DNA of 64,000 bases from JAVMKJ01 sp031732855 (GTDB taxonomy: Bacteria; Pseudomonadota; Gammaproteobacteria; Competibacterales; Competibacteraceae), in assembly GCA_031732855.1 (NCBI GenBank), contig JAVMKJ010000105.1, positions 33,324 through 97,323 on the forward strand. Direction: 5' to 3'. The position numbers were made by a program, and so were the translations under genes. The notes under the pieces were generated by a model that saw only the letters and a program-made list of their open reading frames with translations, did no database searches and was not told the origin of the DNA. Position 1 is the stretch's first letter; each line of letters begins with the position of its first letter. Of the stretch, positions 34,324 to 44,612 are shown in pieces.

Positions 34324-35944
34324 AGCAAAATCTGTCCCCCTTCTCGAGGTCCACGACCTGTCCGTCTCCTTCGGTGCGACGCCGGCGGTGAAAAAGCTGT
34401 CGTTCACCCTGAATCACGGCGAAACCCTGGCGCTGGTGGGGGAGAGCGGTTCCGGCAAGTCGGTGTCGGCGCTGTCGCTGCTGCAATTACTACCCTATCC
34501 CCATGCCCGCCATCCCGGCGGCAGCATCCGCCTGCGGGGGGAGGAGTTGCTGGGCGCGGCGCCGGACTTGCTGCGCGCGATTCGCGGCAACCAGATCGCC
34601 ATGGTGTTCCAGGAGCCGATGACTTCGCTCAATCCACTGCATTCCATCGAGAAGCAGATCGGCGAGACCCTGATGCTTCACAAGGGCTTGAAGGGATCCC
34701 GGCTACGTGCACGGATTCGGGAACTGGTGGAACTGGTTGGCTTGCCCGACGCCGCGGGCCGGTTGAACGCCTTGCCCCACGAACTGTCCGGCGGGCAGCG
34801 CCAACGGGTGATGATCGCCATGGCATTGGCCAACGAACCCGACATCCTGATCGCCGACGAGCCCACCACCGCCCTGGATGTCACCATTCAGGCTCAAATC
34901 CTCAAATTGCTCGAGGACCTGCGGGCCCGGTTCGGCATGGCGATCCTGTTCATCACTCACGATTTGAGCATCGTCCGCAAGATGGCCGACCGGGTGTGCG
35001 TGATGCGCGCCGGCGAGGTGGTGGAGACCGGAGCGGTCGCCGACCTTTTCGCCAATCCCCGGCATCCCTACACCCGCCAGTTGCTGGCCGCGGAACCTCG
35101 GGGCGAGCCACCACCGGAGATGGAAAGCGCGCCGGAAGTGTTGGCGAGCGAGGAGTTGAAGGTCTGGTTTCCGCTCAGGCGCGGAGTGTTCCAGCGGGTG
35201 GTGGATCACGTCAGGGCGGTGGATGGAGTCAGCCTGAGCGTGCGGGAAGGGCAGACGTTGGGCGTGGTGGGGGAGAGCGGTTCCGGCAAGACCACCCTGG
35301 GTCTGGCGCTGCTGCGATTGCTGGCCAGCGAGGGTGGGATCCGCTTCCAGGGCCAGCGCATCGACCAACTGCCCGGCGGGGCGTTGCGTCCGCTCCGCAG
35401 GGCCATGCAAATCGTGTTTCAGGACCCCTTCGGCTCGCTCAGCCCGCGGTTGTCGGTGGGCGAGATCGTCGAAGAGGGCTTGCTGGTGCATGGTCTGGCG
35501 GGCGATCGTGCCGCCCGCCGCGCCCGCGTCAGCCAGGCGCTGGAGGAAGTGGGTCTCGATCCCGCCACCCAGGACCGCTATCCGCACGAATTCTCCGGCG
35601 GGCAGCGCCAGCGCATCGCTATCGCCCGTGCCCTGGTCTTGCAGCCGCGCCTGCTGGTGCTGGACGAACCGACCAGCGCGCTGGACGTGTCGGTGCAGGC
35701 GCAGATCGTCGATCTGCTGCGCGACCTGCAGCAACGTCACCGGCTGGCCTACGTGTTCATCAGCCACGATCTGCGGGTGGTGCGGGCGCTGGCCAATCAC
35801 CTGTTGGTGATGAGGAACGGCCGGGTGATGGAAGCGGGACCGGCGCGGCAAGTGTTTGACGACCCCCAACATCCCTACACCCGGGCCTTGCTGGCCGCCG
35901 CCCTGAATCTGGAAGCGGTGGGTGGCGATGTGGTGTCCATTTGA
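34298..35944 (+). CDS. Double ABC ATPase of the peptide transporter type (YejF-like)
   Basis: 548 residues with two complete ABC modules in one chain, as in YejF/GsiA-type dipeptide or microcin C importers. Walker A GESGSGKS and GESGSGKT, signatures LSGGQRQRV and FSGGQRQRI, and Walker B LIADEPTTALDV and LVLDEPTSALDV are all intact. Each half carries the C-terminal HPYTR motif of oligopeptide/dipeptide ATPases. No permease or binding protein is adjacent, so it is an orphan ATPase here. The ATG at 34298 follows GGAG. The start codon lies inside the upstream aminopeptidase gene. Confidence 0.9.
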   Translation: MRPNPKVTEAKSVPLLEVHDLSVSFGATPAVKKLSFTLNHGETLALVGESGSGKSVSALSLLQLLPYPHARHPGGSIRLRGEELLGAAPDLLRAIRGNQIAMVFQEPMTSLNPLHSIEKQIGETLMLHKGLKGSRLRARIRELVELVGLPDAAGRLNALPHELSGGQRQRVMIAMALANEPDILIADEPTTALDVTIQAQILKLLEDLRARFGMAILFITHDLSIVRKMADRVCVMRAGEVVETGAVADLFANPRHPYTRQLLAAEPRGEPPPEMESAPEVLASEELKVWFPLRRGVFQRVVDHVRAVDGVSLSVREGQTLGVVGESGSGKTTLGLALLRLLASEGGIRFQGQRIDQLPGGALRPLRRAMQIVFQDPFGSLSPRLSVGEIVEEGLLVHGLAGDRAARRARVSQALEEVGLDPATQDRYPHEFSGGQRQRIAIARALVLQPRLLVLDEPTSALDVSVQAQIVDLLRDLQQRHRLAYVFISHDLRVVRALANHLLVMRNGRVMEAGPARQVFDDPQHPYTRALLAAALNLEAVGGDVVSI

Positions 35945-35954
35945 GATGAGCGGC

Positions 35955-36404
35955 ATGGATGACCGGGTTGTCCTGTTCGCCGACGGCGCCTGTTCCGGCA
36001 ATCCCGGGCCCGGTGGTTGGGGGGCGTTGTTGCGCTATCGAGAGCATGAGAAGGAATTGTCCGGCGGCGAGCCGGCCACCACCAACAACCGCATGGAATT
36101 GCTGGCGGTCATCCATGGTCTGGAGGCGCTGAAACGACCGGCGCGGGTGAGGATTTTTACCGACAGTCAATATGTGATGAAAGGAATCACCGAGTGGTTG
36201 CCGGCGTGGAAGCGGCGCGGCTGGAAAACGGTCGACCGGCAGCCGGTGAAAAACGCGGACCTCTGGCAACGGCTGGAAACGGCCCTGACCCCGCATCGGG
36301 TCGAGTGGGAGTGGGTACGCGGTCATAGCGGCGTGGCCGATAACGAACGGGTGGACCAACTGGCCCGGGCGGCGATTGTCCGTGCCAGTCCTGCCAGAAC
36401 CTGA
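35955..36404 (+). CDS. rnhA: Ribonuclease HI
   Basis: Cuts RNA in RNA-DNA hybrids. 149 residues from the ATG at 35955, with carboxylates Asp10 (FADGACSGNPGPGGWG), Glu48 (NNRMELLAV), Asp70 (IFTDSQYV) and the final Asp in GVADNERVDQLA all present. The ATG at 35946 (three residues longer) is equally possible, as neither has a strong ribosome-binding site. It lies directly upstream of dnaQ, the usual gammaproteobacterial pair, with 13 bases between. Confidence 0.95.
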   Translation: MDDRVVLFADGACSGNPGPGGWGALLRYREHEKELSGGEPATTNNRMELLAVIHGLEALKRPARVRIFTDSQYVMKGITEWLPAWKRRGWKTVDRQPVKNADLWQRLETALTPHRVEWEWVRGHSGVADNERVDQLARAAIVRASPART

Positions 36405-36417
36405 GCGGCCAACCGCC

Positions 36418-37158
36418 ATGCGCGAACGACAAGTCGTCCTCGATACCGAAACCACCGGCCTCGATCCCGCCCAGGGGCATCGAGTCATCGAAATCGGCTG
36501 CATCGAACTGTTGAACCGGCGGCAGACCGACCGGCGGTTTCATGTCTATCTGCAACCCGATCGCGCCATCGACGAGGAGGCGATACGGGTGCACGGCATC
36601 ACCAACGAATTTCTTGCCAGCCAGCGGCGCTTTGCCGACATTGCCGTCGAGTTCCTGAACTTCGTCCGGGATGCCGAATTGATCATCCACAACGCGGCAT
36701 TCGACCTGGGCTTTCTCAACCACGAACTGAAATTGTGCGGGCGCGGCCAAATCGCCCTGGAAGAACTGTGCGGGGTCGAGGACACGCTGTTGCTGGCCCG
36801 CCAGCGACATCCCGGCCAGCGTAACAGCCTGGACGCCCTCTGCAAGCGTTACAGTATCGACAACTCCCAGCGCACCTTGCACGGCGCCCTGCTGGATGCG
36901 GAAATTCTGGCCGACGTCTATCTGGCGATGACCCGCCAGCAGGGTTCCATGTTCGACCAGGAAGCCGCCAGCGGGGTGAAGGTGCAAAACGGCGATGGCA
37001 CGCGCCGGACCTTGTCCCGTAACCGGCCGCCTTTGGTGGTGATCCGCGCCGACCCCGAGGAAGTCGCCGCCCACGACCAGTATTTGGGAATGCTGGACAA
37101 GAGCAGCGGCGGACAGTGCGCGTGGAAGCGGCTGGAGGCGGTGGCGAAGCCGGTTTAG
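36418..37158 (+). CDS. dnaQ: DNA polymerase III epsilon subunit (3'-5' proofreading exonuclease)
   Basis: 246 residues. Exo I is VLDTETTG with Asp9 and Glu11, Exo II is IIHNAAFDLGFLNHEL, and Exo III is the H..LLDAEILADVYL segment. The C-terminal tail that binds the alpha subunit is present. The ATG at 36418 gives the family start; an in-frame upstream extension overlaps rnhA and is rejected. Followed by a GC-rich repeat that may terminate transcription. Confidence 0.95.
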   Translation: MRERQVVLDTETTGLDPAQGHRVIEIGCIELLNRRQTDRRFHVYLQPDRAIDEEAIRVHGITNEFLASQRRFADIAVEFLNFVRDAELIIHNAAFDLGFLNHELKLCGRGQIALEELCGVEDTLLLARQRHPGQRNSLDALCKRYSIDNSQRTLHGALLDAEILADVYLAMTRQQGSMFDQEAASGVKVQNGDGTRRTLSRNRPPLVVIRADPEEVAAHDQYLGMLDKSSGGQCAWKRLEAVAKPV

Positions 37159-37161
37159 AAC

Positions 37162-37253
37162 CTGTACAAAAACTCCCCTCTCCCTCCGGGAGAGGGGTTG
37201 GGGGTGAGGGCGTTTTTTTCAACGACTTAGCTCACCAGAGGCTGTACAAAAAC
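37162..37253. repeat. Repeat unit bounded by direct repeats, containing a family-1 palindrome
   Basis: A 12-base direct repeat CTGTACAAAAAC (37162-37173 and 37242-37253) flanks the intergenic space between the convergent dnaQ and epimerase genes. Inside are a perfect 10-bp hairpin CCCCTCTCCC / GGGAGAGGGG (37175-37184 with 37188-37197) and a T-run. A second pairing, GCGTTTTT near 37210 with AAAAACGC near 37247, could form a larger stem. Could act as a terminator for both genes. Confidence 0.6.
37169..37212 (+). repeat. Family-1 GC-rich palindromic repeat, copy A
   Basis: A 44-base element with hairpin arms CCCCTCTCCC/GGGAGAGGGG and a tail ending GGGGGTGAGGGCG. It matches copy B at 60372-60415 (opposite strand) at 41 of 44 positions, compared by eye. 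Confidence 0.85.
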
Positions 37254-37258
37254 GCCTC

Positions 37259-38266
37259 TTAGACCCGGTAATAATCCCGATACCAGGCCACGAAGCGGGC
37301 CACCCCTTCCTCGATGGGCGTATCGGGTCGGTAACCTACATCCCGCGCCAGGGCATCGACATCGGCATAGGTATCCGGCACGTCGCCCGGCTGCATCGGC
37401 AGCAGATTCTTGACCGCCCTGCGGCCGAGGCATTCCTCCAGCACCTCGATGTAGCGCATCAACTCGATGGGTCGGTGGCTGCCGATGTTGTACAGCCGAT
37501 AAGGCACGCGGCTGGTGGCGGGATCCGGCGTATCCCCCGACCAGTCCGGATTCGGTGCCGCTACCCGGTCCAGCGCCCGCGTCACGCCCTCGACGATGTC
37601 GTCGATATAGGTGAAATCCCGCCGGTGGCGACCGTAGTTGAAGACGTCGATCGGCGCCCCGGCCAGGATGTTGCGGGTGAACAGGAACAGCGCCATGTCC
37701 GGCCGTCCCCAGGGACCGTAGACGGTGAAGAACCGCAATCCGGTGGTCGGCAGGTGGTACAGATGGCTGTAGGCGTGCGCCATCAACTCGTTGGCCTTCT
37801 TGGTGGCGGCGTACAGGCTGACCGGATGGTCGACGTTGTCGTGCACCGAGAACGGCATCCGGGTGTTCGCGCCATAGACCGAACTGGTCGAGGCGTACAC
37901 CAGATGTTCGACCTTGTGATGACGGCAGGCTTCGAGAATGTTGACGAAGCCGACCAGGTTGGCGTCCACGTAGGCGTGGGGATTCTGCAACGAATAACGC
38001 ACTCCGGCCTGCGCCGCCAGATTCACCACCCGCCGGGGGCGGTACCGCGCGAAGGTTTCGGTCAGGGCGGTCCGGTCCTCCAGGCTGGCCCGTACCTCGG
38101 TGAAGCCCGGATGCGTTTCCAGGCCCGCCAGCCGCGCCCGCTTCAGGTTCACGTCGTAATAGTCATTCAGGTTGTCGAGGCCGACGACCTCGTCGCCCCG
38201 ATCCAGCAGGCGCCGGGAAAGCGCCGCGCCGATGAAGCCCGCGCTGCCGGTGACCAGAATCCTCAT
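37259..38266 (-). CDS. NAD-dependent epimerase (UDP-glucuronate 4-epimerase type)
   Basis: A short-chain dehydrogenase/epimerase of 335 residues. The NAD-binding GSAGFIG is at 7-13, the catalytic Tyr-x-x-x-Lys is YAATKKAN, and the segment LDNLNDYYDVNLKRARL is characteristic of UDP-glucuronate/UDP-GlcNAc(A) 4-epimerases (CapI/WbpP group). Likely makes UDP-galacturonate or a related sugar nucleotide for exopolysaccharide. Lies 16 bases after the nucleotide-sugar dehydrogenase on the same strand, which would supply its uronic acid substrate. Substrate identity is inferred. Confidence 0.88.
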   Translation of the reverse strand: MRILVTGSAGFIGAALSRRLLDRGDEVVGLDNLNDYYDVNLKRARLAGLETHPGFTEVRASLEDRTALTETFARYRPRRVVNLAAQAGVRYSLQNPHAYVDANLVGFVNILEACRHHKVEHLVYASTSSVYGANTRMPFSVHDNVDHPVSLYAATKKANELMAHAYSHLYHLPTTGLRFFTVYGPWGRPDMALFLFTRNILAGAPIDVFNYGRHRRDFTYIDDIVEGVTRALDRVAAPNPDWSGDTPDPATSRVPYRLYNIGSHRPIELMRYIEVLEECLGRRAVKNLLPMQPGDVPDTYADVDALARDVGYRPDTPIEEGVARFVAWYRDYYRV

Positions 38267-38282
38267 GACGATGCTCCCCGGC

Positions 38283-39560
38283 TCACAACCGGCCGTCCGT
38301 GGCGCCGGCTGGCAGCACGTACTTCACATCGAACAGCACTGAATCGGGCTTGCCCAGGGTTCGAATACCTTCGGCGCCCATCTCCCGAAACTGCCGGTGC
38401 GCCACCGCCAGGATCATGGCATCGTAATGCCCCGACCTTGGTTGGGTGATCGGCTCGATTCCATATTCGTGGGCTGCCTCCCCGGCATCCACCCAGGGGT
38501 CGTAGACATCCACGCGGGCGTTGTAGTCGCGAAATTCCCGCACGATGTCGACCACTCGGGTGTTGCGCAAATCCGGACAGTTCTCCTTGAAGGTCAGGCC
38601 CATGACCAGGATGTTGGCATCCATCACCGGAATCCTGCGCTGGTTCATCAGCTTGACCACCCGCTGGACCACGTGGGCGCCCATGCCGTCGTTGACCCGC
38701 CGACCGGCCAGGATCATTTCCGGGTGATAGCCGATCTCCTGCGCCTTGTGAGTCAGATAGTAAGGGTCGACGCCGATGCAGTGGCCGCCCACCAACCCCG
38801 GTCGAAACGGCAGAAAGTTCCACTTGGTCCCGGCGGCCAGCAGTACTTCCTCGGTGTCGATTCCCAGCCGGTTGAACAGCAGCGCCAGTTCGTTGACCAA
38901 TGCGATGTTGACGTCGCGCTGGGTGTTTTCGATGACCTTGGCCGCCTCCGCCACGCGGATGCTGGAAGCTCGGTGGGTGCCGGCGGTAATGATGGACCGG
39001 TACAATGCGTCCACGAATTCCGCGGCCTGGGGCGTGGAACCGGAGGTGATCTTGCGGATGGTGGTGAGTCGGTGTTCCCTGTCGCCCGGGTTGATGCGTT
39101 CCGGACTGTAGCCGGCGAAGAAATCCACGTTGAAGCGCAGCCCGGATTCCCGCTCCAGGATTGGCACGCAGACCTCCTCGGTGGCGCCGGGATAAACCGT
39201 GGATTCGTAAATCGCCACATCGCCTGGTTTCAATAACCGACCCACGGTGGTGCTCGCCCCGATCAGCGGACCGAAATCCGGGCGTTTGTATTCATCCACC
39301 GGGGTCGGGACCGTGACGATGTACGCGTTGCAGTTGGCCAGATACTCGGCGTGGCTGGTGTAGCGTAATTGGTCGGCCAGTCGCAGTTCCTCGGGCGTGA
39401 CTTCCAGCGTGCTGTCGGTACCCGCCTGCAATTCCCGGATGCGGGCTTCATTGATGTCCAGGCCGAGTGTCGGGAACCGCTTGCCGAATTCGACCGCCAG
39501 GGGCAATCCGACATAGCCAAGACCGACGATGCCGATGCGGGTGGAGGCGAGGTCAAACAT
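38283..39560 (-). CDS. Nucleotide-sugar dehydrogenase (UDP-sugar to uronate, TviB/WbpA type)
   Basis: 425 residues of the UDP-glucose/GDP-mannose dehydrogenase family. The Rossmann motif GIVGLGYVGLPLAVEFG starts near residue 9. The catalytic Cys lies in GLVGGHCIGVDPYYL, and the third domain has VMGLTFKENCPDLRNT. It is most like the TviB/WbpA branch that oxidises UDP-GlcNAc, UDP-GalNAc or UDP-Glc at C6. Forms a pair with the downstream epimerase. It is transcribed divergently from the priming glycosyltransferase across a 180-base region. The ATG is preceded by GGAG. Confidence 0.9.
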   Translation of the reverse strand: MFDLASTRIGIVGLGYVGLPLAVEFGKRFPTLGLDINEARIRELQAGTDSTLEVTPEELRLADQLRYTSHAEYLANCNAYIVTVPTPVDEYKRPDFGPLIGASTTVGRLLKPGDVAIYESTVYPGATEEVCVPILERESGLRFNVDFFAGYSPERINPGDREHRLTTIRKITSGSTPQAAEFVDALYRSIITAGTHRASSIRVAEAAKVIENTQRDVNIALVNELALLFNRLGIDTEEVLLAAGTKWNFLPFRPGLVGGHCIGVDPYYLTHKAQEIGYHPEMILAGRRVNDGMGAHVVQRVVKLMNQRRIPVMDANILVMGLTFKENCPDLRNTRVVDIVREFRDYNARVDVYDPWVDAGEAAHEYGIEPITQPRSGHYDAMILAVAHRQFREMGAEGIRTLGKPDSVLFDVKYVLPAGATDGRL

Positions 39561-39740
39561 CGATGATGCTCCGTTTAGAATGACTGTTGTAAGTTTGGCT
39601 AGTATAGGAGAGGAACGGCAACTTCGCTTTTCCTGCCGCGCCGCAAGCGTAACCTCGACTCAAATGGGCGGGGTTGGGCGCCAATGGGATATCCATTACT
39701 ATACACAAGACTCAATAATGATGATGAGTGCCAGTCAATC

Positions 39741-41138
39741 ATGATACGCCTGTTCAGATACTATGTTTCCCGAGCCTTGTTGACGCTGCTGATAGCGGAA
39801 GCGCTTCATCTGTTCTGGTCGGTCTATTTCGGCCGGTTCTTGCAGATGGTGCTGGTCTACGATGGATCGGCCCCATTACTGAGCGAGGTCACTCCGAGCG
39901 CGTCGACTTTCATGCTGGTCATGATCGCGGTCATGACCGCGATGGGGTTGTACGAGCGCAACCTGTGGACCGGCAGGAGCGACATGCTGTTGCGGGTCGG
40001 GGTCAGTTTCCTGCTCGGGCTGTTCGCGATCACGCTCGTCTACTATTTGTTTCCCGAACTTTATTTAGGTCGTGGCGAATTTGGTCTGACGTTCGCGATC
40101 GCCTTCGTGGGCGTGGTGCTGATGCGGTTCGTGCTTTTCGAAGCGGCCGGCCGCGACCGACTCAAGCGTCGGGTGCTGGTTCTGGGCGTGGGCCAACAGG
40201 CGGCCCGGCTGGAAGAGTTGCGGCAACGCAATAACAAGAGTTTTTTGATTCTGGGCTACGTTCGGGTTCACGAAGATGAAGAACCGCGCGTGCTGGGTTC
40301 CCGAACGCTTCAGGTTACCGACAATCTGCCGGAACTGGCGGATGAGTTGCAAATCGATGAAATCGTGGTGGCCATGGATGATCGGCGCAAGGGATTCCCC
40401 TTCGACGAGGTTCTGGAATGCAAGATCAACGGAGTCGCGATCAGCGATTTCCTGAATTTCTTCGAACGGGAGACCGGCCGGATTCAGCTCGATGCCTTGC
40501 GGCCGAGCAGCATGATCTTTTCCGAGGGATTCCAGCAGGCTCTGCTCAAGCGAACCGCCAAGCGGTTGTTCGACATCGTCGCCAGCCTGCTCCTGCTGGC
40601 GCTGACCTGGCCGTTCATGTGCATCGCCACCCTGGCCATCTGGATCGAATCGGGCGGGCGCGGGCCGATTCTGTACCGGCAAACCCGGGTCGGTTTCAAG
40701 GATCGACTGTTTGAGGTCATCAAATTCCGCAGCATGCGGGTGGACGCCGAGAAGGATGGGGTGCCCCGCTGGGCCGGGAAAGGGGACAGTCGGGTCACCC
40801 GGGTCGGGGCGGTGCTTCGCGAAACCCGCGTCGACGAGTTGCCCCAACTGTTCAACGTGTTGCGCGGCGACATGAGCTTTGTCGGCCCGCGTCCCGAACG
40901 GCCGCAATTCGTGGCCGAACTGAACAGGAAAATTCCCTATTACTCGATGCGTCACATGGTCAACCCGGGCATCACCGGTTGGGCGCAGATTTGTTATCCC
41001 TACGGCGCGTCCGAGCAGGACGCGCGCGAGAAATTGCAGTACGATTTATTTTACATTAAGAACTACAGCTTTTTTTTCGACGTCGTCATCCTGTTGCAAA
41101 CGGTTCATACCATCCTGTGGGGCGCGGGGGCGCGCTAG
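39741..41138 (+). CDS. XrtA/PEP-CTERM-type exopolysaccharide priming glycosyltransferase (EpsB_2 / TIGR03013 type)
   Basis: An integral membrane polyprenyl-phosphate sugar transferase, 465 residues. The N-terminus has about four membrane segments (39741-40170), a Rossmann-like central region follows, then another membrane helix. The C-terminal bacterial sugar transferase domain carries KRLFDIVASLLLL, the KFRSMRVDAE motif, TRVDELPQLFNVL and SFVGPRPERPQFV. It attaches the first sugar to the lipid carrier in exopolysaccharide synthesis. The gene order with PrsK and PrsR downstream matches the TIGR03013 group of XrtA systems. The ATG at 39741 gives a membrane-helix start and is preferred to the in-frame ATG at 39684. 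Confidence 0.85.
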   Translation: MIRLFRYYVSRALLTLLIAEALHLFWSVYFGRFLQMVLVYDGSAPLLSEVTPSASTFMLVMIAVMTAMGLYERNLWTGRSDMLLRVGVSFLLGLFAITLVYYLFPELYLGRGEFGLTFAIAFVGVVLMRFVLFEAAGRDRLKRRVLVLGVGQQAARLEELRQRNNKSFLILGYVRVHEDEEPRVLGSRTLQVTDNLPELADELQIDEIVVAMDDRRKGFPFDEVLECKINGVAISDFLNFFERETGRIQLDALRPSSMIFSEGFQQALLKRTAKRLFDIVASLLLLALTWPFMCIATLAIWIESGGRGPILYRQTRVGFKDRLFEVIKFRSMRVDAEKDGVPRWAGKGDSRVTRVGAVLRETRVDELPQLFNVLRGDMSFVGPRPERPQFVAELNRKIPYYSMRHMVNPGITGWAQICYPYGASEQDAREKLQYDLFYIKNYSFFFDVVILLQTVHTILWGAGAR

Positions 41139-41147
41139 CGTGGCGAG

Positions 41148-43252
41148 ATGCCGTTCTTGAACAATCTCGGGGTTCTGAGCTACGGGACGGCTGCGGCCGG
41201 CTGGCTGGTGCTGTTTTTGCTGCTGCTGACCAGTTGGCGCGGCCGGTTGCAGGGGGGGTTGCTGGCCATCGCCGTGCTGGTCAGCATGCTGTGGGCGCTG
41301 CGGGCGGCCTACTATGCCGGAGCCGAAGCCAGCGGTCTCGACTGGTTGTATCAGGTGCTGGAAGTCGCGCGCGACGTGGCGTGGCTGGTGTTCCTGGTCC
41401 AGCTACTCGAGCCGCTGGTCCGGCAAACCTGGGCGGGTCGTTGCCTGTCCTGGATGTGGGCGGTTCCGATCGGCTACGGCGTCCTGTTGCTGGGGATCGA
41501 ACTGCACGAGTTGCTGGGCATCGAATTCGAACCGCCGGTCGATGCGTCGATTCTGGGGCATATCGGTCTGGCCATTGCCGGACTGGCGCTGATCGAGCAA
41601 TTGTTCCGCAATACCCGCCCGCAACGGCGCTGGGCCACCAAGTTTTTGTACCTGGGTCTGGGCCTGATGTTCGCCTACGACTTCTTTCTGTTTGCCGATG
41701 CCCTGCTGTTCAAACGTCTCGACCCCGCGACCTGGGAGGCACGCGGCTTCGTCAGCGCCATCGCGATCCCGCTGATTGCCGTGGCGGCGGCCCGCAACCC
41801 CGAGTGGTCGCTGGAAGTGTTCGTATCCCGGCGGATGGTGCTGCATTCGGCGGCGATCTTCGGAGCCGGGGTCTATCTGCTGGCGATGGCGGGCGTGGGC
41901 TATTACATCCGGGCGTATGGCGGCAGTTGGGGAACCACGCTGCAACTGGTGTTCCTGGTGGGCGCCGGCGTGTTGCTGGTCGTGCTGCTGTTTTCCGGAC
42001 AGTTGCGCGCCAGGACGCTGGTGCTGCTGAACAAGCATTTCTTCAATTACAAGTACGACTATCGCGAGGAGTGGCTGAAGTTCATCCGGACCCTGTCGGC
42101 CGGCGATCCCGGCGAACCGCTCCGGGTGCGAGCCATCCAGGCGATGGCCGAAATCGTTCACAGCATCGGCGGCCTGCTCTGGGTGCGGCGGGAACAGGGA
42201 AATTTCGCTCTGGCCGCCAGCCATGGCATGAACGAACCATCGATCCGCATGGAGCCGGCCGACTCGCCGCTGGTCGCCTTTCTGGAACGGCGCCAGTGGG
42301 TGATCGAGCTGGATCAATACGAGCGCGACCCCGAGCTGTACGACGATCTGGTGATACCAGACTGGTTGCGCGAGTCGCGCCAGTCCTGGCTGGTGGTGCC
42401 GCTGCTGCACGGCGAGAGCCTGGAAGGATTCCTGGTGCTGGCCGAGGCGCGCGCCAGCCAGCAACTCAACTGGGAGGATCGCGATTTGCTCAAGACCGCC
42501 GGCCGCCAGGTGGCCAGCTATGTCGGCCTGCTGGAGACCACCGAAGCGCTCTGGCAGGCGCGGCAATTCGAAGCCTTTCACCGGCTGTCGGCGTACGTGG
42601 TGCACGATCTCAAGAACATCGCCGCCCAACTGGCGCTGGTGGTGGCCAATGCCGCGCGCCACAAGAGCAATCCGGCGTTTGTCGAGGATGCTTTTCAGAC
42701 CGTCGCCAACGCCACCGACCGAATGAATCGCCTGCTGGCTCAGTTGCGCAAGGGAGGATCGCCACCGACTGGAACGCCTCGGCCGGTGGTCCTGACCGCC
42801 GCAGTACGTCAGGCGGTCGAAGCCCGCTCCGGGAGGCGGCCGGTGCCGGTGGCGCGGGGGGCGACCGACGACGATCCCTGGGTTTGGGTCGATGGGGAGC
42901 GTCTGGTCGCCGTGCTCGAACATTTGATCCAGAATGCCCAGGAAGCCACCGGCGCGGATGGACGGATCGAGATTTCGATTCAGTCCGAGGACCGGATGGC
43001 GGTGGTCGCGATCCGGGACGATGGTTGCGGCATGGACGAGCGTTTCGTGCGCGAGAAGCTGTTCCGGCCTTTCACCACCACCAAGGGGAATGCCGGCATG
43101 GGCATCGGCGTTTATGAAAGCCACGAATTTGCCCGGACCTCGGGCGGCGAGCTGACGGTCGCCAGCCAGCCGGGAAAAGGCACCACGTTCTTTCTACGCT
43201 TGCCCCGGCACGGGAACCCGGCCGAAGCAAGCGCTGGCATGGAGACCAGTGA

Positions 43253-43280
<28 letters not shown>
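41148..43280 (+). CDS. prsK: PrsK-type membrane sensor histidine kinase (PEP-CTERM system)
   Basis: 710 residues. The N-terminal ~290 residues hold about eight hydrophobic segments (sensor module). A GAF-like region follows around 330-465, then the phosphoacceptor His486 in YVVHDLKNIAAQLALVV and a HATPase domain with QNAQEATG, DDGCGMDE and GMGIGVYESHEFA. This layout is that of PrsK (TIGR02916), the kinase of XrtA/PEP-CTERM loci. It overlaps prsR by 28 bases and lies 9 bases after the priming glycosyltransferase. It probably phosphorylates PrsR in response to an unknown envelope signal. Confidence 0.88.
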
Positions 43281-44608
<1,328 letters not shown>

Positions 44609-44612
44609 GCGC

